Shown here: positions 52,217 through 61,682 of the stretch, one piece after another
Position numbering within the stretch: position 1 is the first letter of the stretch
Layout: every line of letters starts with the position of its first letter
Assembly: GCF_000242635.2 (NCBI RefSeq)
Contig: NC_017770.1
Span: 3,422,669-3,486,668, forward strand
Length of the DNA stretch: 64,000 nucleotides
Direction: 5' to 3'
DNA from: Solitalea canadensis DSM 3403
GTDB taxonomy: Bacteria > Bacteroidota > Bacteroidia > Sphingobacteriales > Sphingobacteriaceae
Translations under genes and position numbers: made by a program
The notes under the pieces: generated by a model
Seen by the model: the letters and a program-made list of their open reading frames with translations, nothing else
What the model was told of the DNA's origin: nothing
Databases searched by the model: none

Positions 52217-55192
52217 ATGAACGTACATAAACTATTAAAATATAAACTGGCATTGCTCCTGTTCTTATGCATGAGCATCATAGCCAACGCAAATAGTAAC
52301 AGTTATCTGTTTGCAGACATTACCGTTAAAGGATCTGTATTAGATAATAAAGGAACACCACTACCCGGCGTTTCGGTAACGGTAAAAGGATCAAGTACCG
52401 GCACTACTACTGATGCCGATGGAAAATTTAGTTTAAAGGTGGATGACAAGGCTGTTTTGCGCTTTGCATTCATTGGGTTTGAAGCGGTAGAATTACCTGC
52501 CAGTTCTTCTGCCATGAGAATTGTATTACAAGAAAGTGTAACTAACCTTTCGCAAGTAACTGTGGTGTCTATCGGATACGGTACAGCCCGTAAAAACGAC
52601 CTTACCGGTGCTATCAACTCTGTAAACGCTAACAAGTTTAACAAGGGAGTAATTACTTCTACTGAACAGGTATTACAGGGTCGCGTTGCTGGTTTAACCG
52701 TTAACCGTGCAGGCGGTGATCCGGTAAATGGTTCATCTATGCGCTTACGCGGAGGAACTTCGTTAACTGCCAGCAGTTATCCTTTGGTGGTAGTTGATGG
52801 TGTTTTAGGAGCTGATATTAATACAATTTCTCCTGATGACATTGAGTCGATGGATGTATTAAAAGATGCTTCTGCGGCTGCTATCTATGGAGCCAGAGCT
52901 GCTAATGGTGTAATTATCGTTAATACTAAGCGTCCTGCTAGCGGTCGTGTAAAAATCGACTATACAGGTTATGCTTCTTTTGGTTATGCAGCAAACACGA
53001 TCGATATGTTATCTGCCAACCAGTGGAGACAATATGTGAGAGACAAAAATATTGGCGGAGCAGTGGATTACGGAGCATCAACCGATTGGCAAGATGCTGT
53101 GACTCAAAATGCATTTTCGCAAAACCATAGTCTTTCACTTTCAGGAGGAACAGAAAAAAGCTCTTACCGTGCTTCAGTAAATTTCCTTCAAAACAATGGC
53201 GTTGTTATCACCAGCAAATTGAATCGTATTAACGGAAAAATTAACGTAACTCAGAAAGCGATCAAGGATAGGCTAAACATTGATGTAAGCTTGAGTTCTA
53301 CTTATGATGAATTCAATCCTATTGATTATAGTGCATTGCGTTACATGTACAATGTAAACCCAACAATGCCAATTTTCGATGCTGATGGTAATTATTTTGA
53401 GGCAAGAGGAAATCTTGATTATAACAACCCTGTTGCGCAACTTAAACAACGTAGAAATGATCAGACTCGTAATCGCTTTTTAGGAGTTACGAAGTTTGAT
53501 TTTGAAATAATTAAAGGATTAAAGGCTGTTGCCAACCTTTCATACATCAACAACTCATTTGAGAATTTATTTTATGTACCTTCAAACTCCATGAGTGGCC
53601 AGTCAGATCAAGGGTTTGGTCAGCAAGACGGTAATACCGTTAAGGAAAAACTGATGGAGCTTTACATGAACTATGATACCAAGTTTGGTAATGATCATGT
53701 GCTGAATGTGGTGGGTGGTTATTCTTACTTCGACAGTACTAATGAATGGTATGGCTTACAACGCAGAGGTTTTGACTCAGACATCTTTGGTTATTATAAC
53801 CTAGGTTCTGGTCAGGATTACCGTGTGGGCGATCTGTGGAACGGAAAAGCAAACTGGAAACTGATCTCTTTCTTTGGTCGTGCAAGCTACAACTACAAAG
53901 GCAAGTACATGATTTCTGGAACATTACGTAATGACGGTTCTTCGAAATTCGGCTCAAACAACAAATGGGGACTATTCCCCTCAGGTGCGATCGGCTGGAA
54001 CATGGCTGACGAAAACTTCATGAAAGACGTTCAGTGGTTAGATCAATTAAAATTAAGAGTTGGCTATGGTTTAACCGGTAACCAGGAGGGTATTGCACCT
54101 TATACTTCATTAGCTTTAACCGGCCCGCTTAATGGCGAGTTGTATTATGATTCGGCAAGCAACAGCTGGAAAAACGCCTATGGACCAATTCAGAATCCTA
54201 ATCCTAACTTAAAATGGGAAACAACTACTCAGCTAGATATCGGTGCTGACTTCACTCTATTCAAAAGATTAACCGGTACTGTTGATTTCTACAATAAGAA
54301 AACTAAAGACTTGTTGTATACCTATCGTGTTCCTCAACCTCCTTACTTGTATAGCACTATCCTTGCCAATGTGGGTAACTTAACCAATAAGGGTGTTGAG
54401 TTAACGTTAAGTGCCAATGTTTACAATACTGATAATTTCAAATGGAACATCGACTTTAACGTGGCTAAAAATAAACAAGAAATCACCAAACTGTCTAACC
54501 AGGTTTATACTACCGAAGCTGTTTACAGTGGGTTATTGGTTAACCGTGGTTTCTCAAATATCTATACTCAAGTTATCAAAGAAGGTTATGCTCCTGGTAC
54601 TTTCTGGGGACCAAAATATCTTGGACTTGACGAAAATGGCAAATTCATTCTGGAAGATTTGAATGGTGACGGACAAATAACTGAAGCTGACGGACAGTTT
54701 TTAGGTGATTCACAACCTGACTTTAGCGGAGGTTTAGGTATGAGCTTCAACTACAAAAACTGGGATGCTGGTTTCTCGATGTATGGCTTATTTGGTCAGA
54801 AGTTATTAAACGCAACCGGAATGAGTATTACTGACGATAATCGTTTGCCTTCAAATAACGTACCTGATGAATCATTAAAAGATCAATTAACTGACCAGGC
54901 TCGTTTCTCAAGTTACTGGATCGAAAACGGATCATTTGTTCGCTTACAGTATTTAACCTTAGGATACAAGTTCAACACTAAAGCTACTTCATGGTTACGC
55001 AATGCACGTGTTTACGTAACTGGTGAAAACCTGTTCGTGATCACTAAATATAAAGGTGCAGATCCCGAAGTTAGTCTGGATGGTCTTTCAATGCCTGGTA
55101 TTGACAACTTCATTACACCAGCCGGAAGCAGCAACCCTGGTTCATATCCTAAAGCAAGAACATTCTCATTAGGATTAAGCTTATCATTCTAA
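52217..55192 (+). CDS. SusC-like TonB-linked outer-membrane receptor
   Basis: A 991-aa receptor. A signal peptide is followed by the CarboxypepD-like module (ITVKGSVLDNKGTPLPGVSVTVKGS, about residues 34-110), then the SusC plug (SIGYGTARKNDLTGAINSVNANK) with the LRGGTSLTASSYPLVVVDGV and YGARAANGVIIVNTK marks of the family. A large barrel ends in ARTFSLGLSLSF. It imports oligosaccharides across the outer membrane with its SusD partner, driven by TonB. It is followed 8 bp later by SusD. Confidence 0.97.
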   Translation: MNVHKLLKYKLALLLFLCMSIIANANSNSYLFADITVKGSVLDNKGTPLPGVSVTVKGSSTGTTTDADGKFSLKVDDKAVLRFAFIGFEAVELPASSSAMRIVLQESVTNLSQVTVVSIGYGTARKNDLTGAINSVNANKFNKGVITSTEQVLQGRVAGLTVNRAGGDPVNGSSMRLRGGTSLTASSYPLVVVDGVLGADINTISPDDIESMDVLKDASAAAIYGARAANGVIIVNTKRPASGRVKIDYTGYASFGYAANTIDMLSANQWRQYVRDKNIGGAVDYGASTDWQDAVTQNAFSQNHSLSLSGGTEKSSYRASVNFLQNNGVVITSKLNRINGKINVTQKAIKDRLNIDVSLSSTYDEFNPIDYSALRYMYNVNPTMPIFDADGNYFEARGNLDYNNPVAQLKQRRNDQTRNRFLGVTKFDFEIIKGLKAVANLSYINNSFENLFYVPSNSMSGQSDQGFGQQDGNTVKEKLMELYMNYDTKFGNDHVLNVVGGYSYFDSTNEWYGLQRRGFDSDIFGYYNLGSGQDYRVGDLWNGKANWKLISFFGRASYNYKGKYMISGTLRNDGSSKFGSNNKWGLFPSGAIGWNMADENFMKDVQWLDQLKLRVGYGLTGNQEGIAPYTSLALTGPLNGELYYDSASNSWKNAYGPIQNPNPNLKWETTTQLDIGADFTLFKRLTGTVDFYNKKTKDLLYTYRVPQPPYLYSTILANVGNLTNKGVELTLSANVYNTDNFKWNIDFNVAKNKQEITKLSNQVYTTEAVYSGLLVNRGFSNIYTQVIKEGYAPGTFWGPKYLGLDENGKFILEDLNGDGQITEADGQFLGDSQPDFSGGLGMSFNYKNWDAGFSMYGLFGQKLLNATGMSITDDNRLPSNNVPDESLKDQLTDQARFSSYWIENGSFVRLQYLTLGYKFNTKATSWLRNARVYVTGENLFVITKYKGADPEVSLDGLSMPGIDNFITPAGSSNPGSYPKARTFSLGLSLSF

Positions 55193-55200
55193 TCTCAAAA

Positions 55201-56679
55201 ATGATCGTCATGAAAAAGAAACTATTATATCTACCATTAATACCACTATTGTTAACGGTTAACAGTTGTACGAACCTTGATGAGAAGTTATACAGTACCA
55301 TCCCTACCGATGAGTATGGTAAAACCCCTCAAGAAATTGAAACTATTGTGGGCCGTGCCTATGCCTCATTACGCGGCTATGCAGGTCACTTCCCACTTGA
55401 TTATACTTATGAGTTGAATGAAAATGCTTCTGACGAAGCAGTAATCCCAACACGTGGTACAGACTGGTATGACGGTGGGGTTCACCAACGTGTTCAGCGC
55501 CACCAGTGGAGAGCCGATGAAAACCTTATTCAGGCTACCTGGGAAATGCTTTATTCAGGTATCACTATTGTTAACTCAATTATTTATCAGGTAGACCAGT
55601 CTACCCTTACAGATGCTCAAAAAGCAAATGTAAAAGCCGAATTAAGAGGCATCAGAGCTTATTACTACTACCGCCTGTGCGATATGTTCGGTAATGTTCC
55701 TTTACAAACAGATTACACCGATCAGGAATTAAAAGCAAAATCACCACGTGCAGAAGTGTATGCTTTCATTGAAAGTGAACTGAAGGACATCGTAGGCAAA
55801 TTACCTGCTACCGGATATGGTAAGTTCACTAAAGCTGTTGGTTATAGTTTACTGGCTCGTTTATACCTGAATGCTGAGGTATTTGCAGGAACTCCAAAAT
55901 GGCAGGAATGTATTGATGCCTGCGATCAGGTAACCGGATATTCGCTTCAACCTAATTTCCTTGATAATTTCTTAACAGAAAATCAGGGCTCGGTGGAGAA
56001 TATCTTTGTTATTCCTTACGATGCTACTGTAACCTTGGGTAACTATAAACAATCACTTGCATTGCACTATCAGGCAAGAGTAGCATTCCAAACAACTGCT
56101 GATTTTGTAAACGGTTATTGCTGCGAACCTGGTGTGTACGGAAAATTCGAAGAAACTGATGCTCGCCGTAAAGGTTTGCTGCAAGGTCCTCTTTTAGCTC
56201 CTGATGGTTCTCAATTATTACAATCAGATGGTAATCCGGTGAACTTTACAGATGCGGTAAGCCTTGAAAGCGCTACCCAAAGTGATGGTGTAAGAGATGT
56301 TAAATACCAGATTTCTAAAGGTGATAAATGGGAAAGGAGCAACGACTATGTGTTGATCCGTTATGCAGAAGTGACGTTAATGAAAGCTGAAGCGTTGGTC
56401 AGGTTAGGCCGTGCCGGACAAGCGCAGCCTTTGGTTGCAGCGGTAAGACAAAGAGCTGGCGTTACAACACCTGAGACAATTGATATCGACTTCCTGTACG
56501 ATGAGTTGTTAAGAGAGTTCTTATTTGAAGAACACAGAAGAACTGATCAGATTCGCTTTGGCAAATTTGGTGTGCCAGGTTGGGAGATGAATGTAACAGA
56601 AAAAACCCGTGAGATTTACCCGATTCCAACTTCAGCTATTCAAACCAATAATAAGCTAATTCAGAATCCGGGATATTAA
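55201..56679 (+). CDS. SusD-like (RagB) outer-membrane lipoprotein
   Basis: A 492-aa surface lipoprotein with lipobox LLTVNSC (Cys near 23), the glycan-capturing lid of the SusC transporter. The SusD/RagB body has ATWEMLYSGITIVNSIIYQV, a TPR core with ELRGIRAYYYYRLCDMFGNVPL, and the typical C-terminal sequence DELLREFLFEEHRRTDQIRFGKF ending in IYPIPTSAIQTNNKLIQNPGY. There are two possible ATGs (55201 and 55210). It ends the receptor set; an inverted repeat separates it from the enzyme genes. Confidence 0.96.
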   Translation: MIVMKKKLLYLPLIPLLLTVNSCTNLDEKLYSTIPTDEYGKTPQEIETIVGRAYASLRGYAGHFPLDYTYELNENASDEAVIPTRGTDWYDGGVHQRVQRHQWRADENLIQATWEMLYSGITIVNSIIYQVDQSTLTDAQKANVKAELRGIRAYYYYRLCDMFGNVPLQTDYTDQELKAKSPRAEVYAFIESELKDIVGKLPATGYGKFTKAVGYSLLARLYLNAEVFAGTPKWQECIDACDQVTGYSLQPNFLDNFLTENQGSVENIFVIPYDATVTLGNYKQSLALHYQARVAFQTTADFVNGYCCEPGVYGKFEETDARRKGLLQGPLLAPDGSQLLQSDGNPVNFTDAVSLESATQSDGVRDVKYQISKGDKWERSNDYVLIRYAEVTLMKAEALVRLGRAGQAQPLVAAVRQRAGVTTPETIDIDFLYDELLREFLFEEHRRTDQIRFGKFGVPGWEMNVTEKTREIYPIPTSAIQTNNKLIQNPGY

Positions 56680-56691
56680 TCCTAAAAGGAT

Positions 56692-56773
56692 ACACACCCC
56701 CAACCCCTCTCAAGAGGGGAACCCTATCGCGTGCAATAGGAAAATCCCCTCTTGAGAGGGGTTGGGGGTGTGT
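56692..56773. repeat. 29-bp perfect inverted repeat between SusD and GH genes
   Basis: Arms 56692-56720 and 56745-56773 (ACACACCCCCAACCCCTCTC...) are exact complements around a 24-base loop that itself holds CCTAT/ATAGG. It is of the C-run type repeat seen again at 60310-60508. It lies 12 bp after the SusD stop, so it could stop or slow transcription into the enzyme genes. Confidence 0.85.
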
Positions 56774-56821
56774 TCTAAAAGATGTTGACACTCCCTCATT
56801 ACAAGGGTAAAAGCAGATAAC

Positions 56822-58057
56822 ATGAAAAAGACTTTATTGTTAATTGGTACGACTCTATCGTTATGGGCTTGTGGAAAGTCTTCGGATGATTCACAGCCCA
56901 AACAAGAGGAGTTCAAGGTAACCGCCCACGCACCTATCCCGGTTCAAAAAACCGTAGCTAAAAAGGTGTATGTGCATTTGATGCCTTGGTTCGAATCAAA
57001 AGAAACCAGTCCGGATGGAAAATGGGGCCAGCACTGGACCATGCAAAACAAAAACCCTGATATTATTGATGGCAGCGGTAAAAGACAAATAGCAGCTCAT
57101 TTTTATCCTCTTACAGGCCCTTATGCTTCGGGAGATGCTTCTATTATTGAATACCAGCTGTTATTGATGAAACTTTCGGGAATCGATGGTGTGTTTATTG
57201 ACTGGCCCGGAACAACGAACCTTTACGATTATCCTTTACTGGTAAAAAATACCGAGAAATTGATTGCCAAGTTGGATAAAGTAGGTTTAACCTTTGCCAT
57301 CGTTTATGAGGATCAAAACATCAATATTGCTTACAACGCCAAGGTTATCACAGATAAACTTGCTGCAGCACAGCAAGACATGATCTATCTGCAGCAAAAT
57401 TATTTCAACAAATCTTCTTATATCAAAGCTGATCGGAAACCGTTACTATTGGTTTTCGGTCCGCAAACATTTGGTTCTGAAGATGAGTGGACCAATGTTT
57501 TCAACCCACTTAATCCAAAACCTTCATTTTTTACTTTATGGAACACTTCCAGTAAGGCAGGAAAAAATGCGGTCGGTGAGTTCGCCTGGGTTTATCAAAA
57601 CAATCTTACAGATCTGCAAAACTTTTACGGTAACAGTTATAAGGGAATTAAAATCGCCTCAGCCTACCCTGGCTTCAAAGATTTTTATTCTGAAGGAGGC
57701 TGGGGATCTAAACTGTTTACAATTGATCATAACAATATCAGTACATTTAATTCAACGCTTGACCTTGCTTTACAAAGCGGATCAAACAGCATTCAACTGG
57801 TAACATGGAATGATTACGGAGAAGGAACTATGATCGAACCTACCAAAGAATTTGGTTATGGCTTCTTGACTGCGTTGCAATCAAAACTGGGAGTTTCCAA
57901 TTCACAGACTGATCTGGAACTTATTTCTAAGCTCTACGAACTCAGGAAAAAATTCCCTAATGCTGCCGAGAACCAGAAAAAAATGGATCAGGTGTTTTAT
58001 AACCTGGTTTCCGGAAGAATCAATGAAGCTAAAATCTTAATTCAGAAAATTAACTAA
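56822..58057 (+). CDS. Glycoside hydrolase family 71/99-like lipoprotein
   Basis: A 411-aa lipoprotein (LSLWACGKS, Cys17) with a TIM-barrel-like enzyme domain. KVYVHLMPWFESKETSPDGKWGQHW opens it. GIDGVFIDWPGTTNLYDYP is the core strand region, TFAIVYEDQN follows, and LVTWNDYGEGTMIEPTKEFGYGF is the C-terminal active-site-type motif of GH71/GH99-like proteins. Known members cut alpha-1,3-glucan (GH71) or act as endo-alpha-mannosidases (GH99). The acid and base residues cannot be fixed here. It is encoded between SusD and the GH97 gene. Confidence 0.78.
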   Translation: MKKTLLLIGTTLSLWACGKSSDDSQPKQEEFKVTAHAPIPVQKTVAKKVYVHLMPWFESKETSPDGKWGQHWTMQNKNPDIIDGSGKRQIAAHFYPLTGPYASGDASIIEYQLLLMKLSGIDGVFIDWPGTTNLYDYPLLVKNTEKLIAKLDKVGLTFAIVYEDQNINIAYNAKVITDKLAAAQQDMIYLQQNYFNKSSYIKADRKPLLLVFGPQTFGSEDEWTNVFNPLNPKPSFFTLWNTSSKAGKNAVGEFAWVYQNNLTDLQNFYGNSYKGIKIASAYPGFKDFYSEGGWGSKLFTIDHNNISTFNSTLDLALQSGSNSIQLVTWNDYGEGTMIEPTKEFGYGFLTALQSKLGVSNSQTDLELISKLYELRKKFPNAAENQKKMDQVFYNLVSGRINEAKILIQKIN

Positions 58058-58223
58058 TCATGAACCAAGCTTAGCTCGCCCAACTATTTATTCACGTCAT
58101 CCCGACACCGTATGATTCTCATTTAATGATGAGCAGGATAAATTCTACGTGTCAGCAAATTAAACATGATCGTAGAATAACAACACTGCAAACACAAACG
58201 AGAATTATATAAATCTTTCAAAA

Positions 58224-60227
58224 ATGAAAAAAATCGCATTGCTCTGTCTCTTTCTCATTGCATGTACAACCTATTCAAGTTGTCAGAATAAGGCGCAGTC
58301 ATTATCGGTAAAATCACCGGACGGAAACATTCAAATTGCATTCATACTCAAAGATGGAGTTCCTTATTACTCGGTGACGAAGAAAAACTTAACACTGATA
58401 GCCGAGTCTCGCTTAGGTTTTACCATAAAAGATCAGCCGGCTCTTGATAAAGATTTTAAGGTTGTATCTTCTAAAAATGACTCTTTTGATGAAACCTGGA
58501 CTCAACCTTGGGGAGAGGTAAAAGACATCCGGAATAACTATAAAAGCTTAACAATCGCTCTTCAGGAAAAAGGTGGTAAAAAACGCAAAATGAACATTGT
58601 GTTTAAAGCTTACAATGACGGTATTGGTTTTAGGTATGAAATTCCTGAACAAGCTTCATTAAAAGAATACCAAATAACTGATGAGCTTACAGAGTTCGCT
58701 ATGACTCGCGATTATGATACATGGTGGATTCCTGCGTATGGCGACGAACAAGACTCTGAATACCTTTTCACAAAAAGCAAACTATCAGCGCTGAATCAAA
58801 ACGTTCATACTCCGCTTACAATGGAGCTTAACGATAGCTTATTTGTAAGTATTCATGAAGCAGCCTTAGTAGACTATGCTTCTATGACATTAAAGCCGGA
58901 AGGATTAAAGCTTAAAGGAGATTTGGTTCCATGGTCAGATGGTATTAAAGTAAAAGTTTCAGGCGCATTAAAAACACCTTGGAGAAGCATTCAGATTGCC
59001 GATAAACCTGGCGACTTAATTACTTCTTACCTGATTTTAAACCTGAATGACCCAAACAAGTTAACTGATATTTCTTACATCAAACCAGGAAAGTATACCG
59101 GAATCTGGTGGGGCATGCACCTTAAAACTCAATCATGGGGCTCAGGATCGATACATGGGGCTACCACAAAAAATGTGGAAGAAATGATTGATTTCTCTAA
59201 AAAACATAACATTCAGGGTGTATTGGCAGAAGGCTGGAATACTGGTTGGGATGGCGACTGGGTAAAGGATGGAGGATTCAGCTTTACTCAATCGTACCCT
59301 GATTATGACTTAGCTAAACTAAGTAAATATGCACAGGAGTGTGGTATTACCCTAATTGCACACCATGAAACAGGCGGAAATGTTGCTAACTACGACCGTC
59401 AATTGCTTGATGCTTATAAACTATTACAGGATAATAACATCCATGCTGTTAAAACAGGTTATGTTAATAAACGTATCAATGGCAAAGAATACCACCAGGG
59501 ACAATTTATGGTGAACCATTACAACCGTGTAATGCAGGTAGCTGCTGATCATAAAGTAATGCTGGATGTTCATGAGCCAATAAAAGATACCGGTTTACGC
59601 AGAACTTACCCTAACATGATGACACGCGAAGGTGCTCGTGGAACTGAATATGAAGCATGGAGTTCAGGCAATCCTCCTGCCCACACTACAATTTTACCTT
59701 TCACCCGTGGCTTAGCCGGACCAATTGATTATACTCCTGGCATCTTCGATATACTGTTTAAAAATGACAGTAATTTCAGGGTTCACACTACACTTGCCAA
59801 ACAACTGGCGCTATATGTGGTAATTTACAGTCCGCTGCAAATGGCTGCTGATCTTCCACAGAATTATGTTAATCAACCGGCATTTAAGTTTATCGAAGAT
59901 GTTCCAACAGATTGGGATAACACCAAAGTTTTGGATGCCAAAATCGGACAGTTTATTACCGTTGTTCGCAAAGACCGCAAAACCAACGATTGGTACTTGG
60001 GTAGTATTACCAATGAAAACAGCCGTTCAATAAATATAAAACTTGATTTCCTTACTCCAGGCAAAAAATACATAGCCGAAGTTTATGCAGACGGGGCCGA
60101 TTGTAATTGGGAAACCAACCCATTACCTGTCTCAATTACTCAGACAGAGGTTAATGCTGATTCTACTTTAAAACTTAACCTGGCTTCAGGTGGTGGACAA
60201 GCGATCAGGTTCAAAGCAATAGATTAA
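58224..60227 (+). CDS. Glycoside hydrolase family 97 (SusB-like alpha-glucosidase)
   Basis: A 667-aa exported enzyme with a lipoprotein-like signal (Cys14/Cys20). An N-terminal beta-sandwich (about residues 28-285) is followed by the TIM barrel (YTGIWWGMHL, VLAEGWNTGWDGDW) and a C-terminal beta domain. Glu382 (HHETGG), Glu451 (DVHEP), Glu469 (MTREG) and Glu475 (GTEYEAW) have spacings of 69, 18 and 6. These are identical to those I recall for SusB Glu439/508/526/532. The Glu in HHETGG marks the inverting, Ca-dependent alpha-glucosidase type and not the retaining alpha-galactosidase type. It is probably periplasmic. Confidence 0.94.
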   Translation: MKKIALLCLFLIACTTYSSCQNKAQSLSVKSPDGNIQIAFILKDGVPYYSVTKKNLTLIAESRLGFTIKDQPALDKDFKVVSSKNDSFDETWTQPWGEVKDIRNNYKSLTIALQEKGGKKRKMNIVFKAYNDGIGFRYEIPEQASLKEYQITDELTEFAMTRDYDTWWIPAYGDEQDSEYLFTKSKLSALNQNVHTPLTMELNDSLFVSIHEAALVDYASMTLKPEGLKLKGDLVPWSDGIKVKVSGALKTPWRSIQIADKPGDLITSYLILNLNDPNKLTDISYIKPGKYTGIWWGMHLKTQSWGSGSIHGATTKNVEEMIDFSKKHNIQGVLAEGWNTGWDGDWVKDGGFSFTQSYPDYDLAKLSKYAQECGITLIAHHETGGNVANYDRQLLDAYKLLQDNNIHAVKTGYVNKRINGKEYHQGQFMVNHYNRVMQVAADHKVMLDVHEPIKDTGLRRTYPNMMTREGARGTEYEAWSSGNPPAHTTILPFTRGLAGPIDYTPGIFDILFKNDSNFRVHTTLAKQLALYVVIYSPLQMAADLPQNYVNQPAFKFIEDVPTDWDNTKVLDAKIGQFITVVRKDRKTNDWYLGSITNENSRSINIKLDFLTPGKKYIAEVYADGADCNWETNPLPVSITQTEVNADSTLKLNLASGGGQAIRFKAID

Positions 60228-60264
60228 TTTCTTCTCATAATATATTGGTTTTTTTATCATTTGC

Positions 60265-60293
60265 AGTCCCGGCTAAGCCGGGACTATTTTTTA
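60265..60293 (+). terminator. Terminator of the PUL enzyme genes
   Basis: 9-bp stem AGTCCCGGC/GCCGGGACT (60265-60273 with 60277-60285), loop TAA, then ATTTTTT. It is 38 bp after the GH97 stop. Confidence 0.85.
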
Positions 60294-60309
60294 ACCTATT
60301 GGGTGGTGA

Positions 60310-60508
60310 ACCCCTAACCCCTAAAGGGGAATATGTATCGCTTGGACAATTCGCACTATCAGCACTAGATAGTGCGAATTGTACGCAGTCTCGACTTAGT
60401 CGAGAGCATTCTTTCACTTACTTTTTTCCCAATTAATAATCTTGCCAAATTGTAAAAATTGTTTTTTTTATCTCAAGCGACAAGAATTCCCCTTTAGGGG
60501 TTAGGGGT
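60310..60508. repeat. Nested inverted-repeat element
   Basis: Outer 22-bp perfect inverted repeat (60310-60331 and 60487-60508, ACCCCTAACCCCTAAAGGGG plus AA). Inside lie a 15-bp perfect hairpin (60346-60360 with 60368-60382) and a 7-bp hairpin (60389-60395 with 60399-60405). No open frame of note is inside. It fills the gap between GH97 and the GDPD gene. Confidence 0.85.
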
Positions 60509-60603
60509 ATTTTTTAAAGAGATAACGTAATGGTTACACTAAGCTGCCCAAAAACTAAGCATCAATTTTTATATTGCGGACCGTATTAATTTTTCGACTT
60601 ATT

Positions 60604-61380
60604 ATGAGATTCCTTTATTTACTAGCCTTTATCACCGTATATGCATCCTCTGCCTTTGCTCAGAAAAACACCTGGAACGACAATATTGTAATTGCCCATC
60701 GTGGTGCGTGGAAGAAGAATAATTTACCGGAAAACTCTATTGCTGCATTAAAGCAAGCAATAAAATTAAAATGCTATGGTTCTGAATTTGATGTTCACAT
60801 GACATCAGACAGCATACTTGTAGTTAATCATGATCCCGAATTCTTAGGTATTAAAATCGAAACATCAACTTATGATGAGCTTTTGCAAAAAAGCTTATCA
60901 AACGGTGAAAAGATCCCTACCCTTTCAAATTACCTGAAAGCCGGAATGAAACAAAAAAAGACCAAGCTTATCTTAGAAATAAAACCATCCGTTATCAGTC
61001 CAGAAAGAACTCTTGCTTTAACTGAAAAAGTGGTAGCGATGGTAACTAAATTAAAAGCAGATAAGTGGATTGAATATATTAGTTTCAGCTACGACGCCAC
61101 CAAAAAAGTAGTGGAGTTAAAACCTCAGGCAAAGGTTTACTACTTAAAAGGTGATGTTTCCGCAGAACAGTTAGCAGCAGATAAATTGTACGGTGCCGAC
61201 TATCATTTCTCTGTTTTCAAAAAAGGAGACTGGTTTGCTGACGCTAAAAAATACAAATTACACCTGAATGCATGGACGGTAAATAAAGAAGAAGATATGA
61301 ACTGGTTGCTGGATAATAAAGTTGATTTTATTACCACCAATGAGCCGGAACTGCTTTTTGAGTTGATTGGAAAAAGGTAG
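60604..61380 (+). CDS. Glycerophosphodiester phosphodiesterase family protein
   Basis: A 258-aa exported enzyme (signal peptide MRFLYLLAFITVYASSAFAQ; the ATG at 60604 chosen for this). The GDPD TIM barrel has VIAHRGAWKKNNLPENSI (catalytic His-Arg and Glu), the metal-binding EFDVHMTSDSILVVNHDPE with its second catalytic His, then KLILEIKPS, and LHLNAWTVNKEEDMNWLLDNKVDFITTNEPE at the end. It hydrolyses glycerophosphodiesters to glycerol-3-phosphate plus an alcohol. It stands outside the PUL, after the terminator and repeat. Confidence 0.94.
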   Translation: MRFLYLLAFITVYASSAFAQKNTWNDNIVIAHRGAWKKNNLPENSIAALKQAIKLKCYGSEFDVHMTSDSILVVNHDPEFLGIKIETSTYDELLQKSLSNGEKIPTLSNYLKAGMKQKKTKLILEIKPSVISPERTLALTEKVVAMVTKLKADKWIEYISFSYDATKKVVELKPQAKVYYLKGDVSAEQLAADKLYGADYHFSVFKKGDWFADAKKYKLHLNAWTVNKEEDMNWLLDNKVDFITTNEPELLFELIGKR

Positions 61381-61387
61381 TGACTAT

Positions 61388-61580
61388 ATAGCTGTTAGCC
61401 GTTAGCTATTAGCTGTTAGCATTGTTAACCGATGTATAAAGGGCCAATAATTAACAGCTAAAAAAACATAAAAGGCTTCAGCCAAACAACAATGTTTGGC
61501 TGGAGCCTTTTTAATTTGCTAATGACTCACTACTAACAGCCAAAAACTAATGGCTAAAAGCTAATAGCTAGCAGCTAATA
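61388..61580. repeat. AGCTATTAGC-type repeat block
   Basis: TAGCTATTAGCTGTTAGC words at 61388-61420, an AACAGCTA at about 61453, and inverse words (CTAATGGCTAAAAGCTAATAGCTAGCAGCTAAT) at 61535-61580 flank a terminator. The words are those of the block at 7230-7361. Confidence 0.7.
61470..61513 (+). terminator. Terminator between the GDPD and helicase genes
   Basis: 18-bp stem (61470-61487 with 61494-61511, AAAAGGCTTCAGCCAAAC, one G-T pair), then T-run. It lies 89 bp after the GDPD stop. Confidence 0.8.
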
Positions 61581-61588
61581 AAAAACCG

Positions 61589-61597
61589 TACCTTTGC
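61589..61597 (+). promoter_or_regulatory. -7 box of the helicase promoter
   Basis: TACCTTTGC is a perfect -7 match. The -33 region falls in the AGCTATTAGC repeat and has no TTTG. It lies 86 bp before the start codon. Confidence 0.5.
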
Positions 61598-61682
61598 AGC
61601 AGTTACACTCCGCAAACAGGAATGTACTTAACCCCAGACTGCTGAGTTTTATTTATAAACAGCATTCTGCCATACAACATTC

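Noticed and set aside
60235-60436. 60-63 aa frames on both strands at 60235-60436
   Set aside because: They are translations of palindromic repeat DNA (CCCCTAAAGGGG element), a common source of false genes in this phylum.
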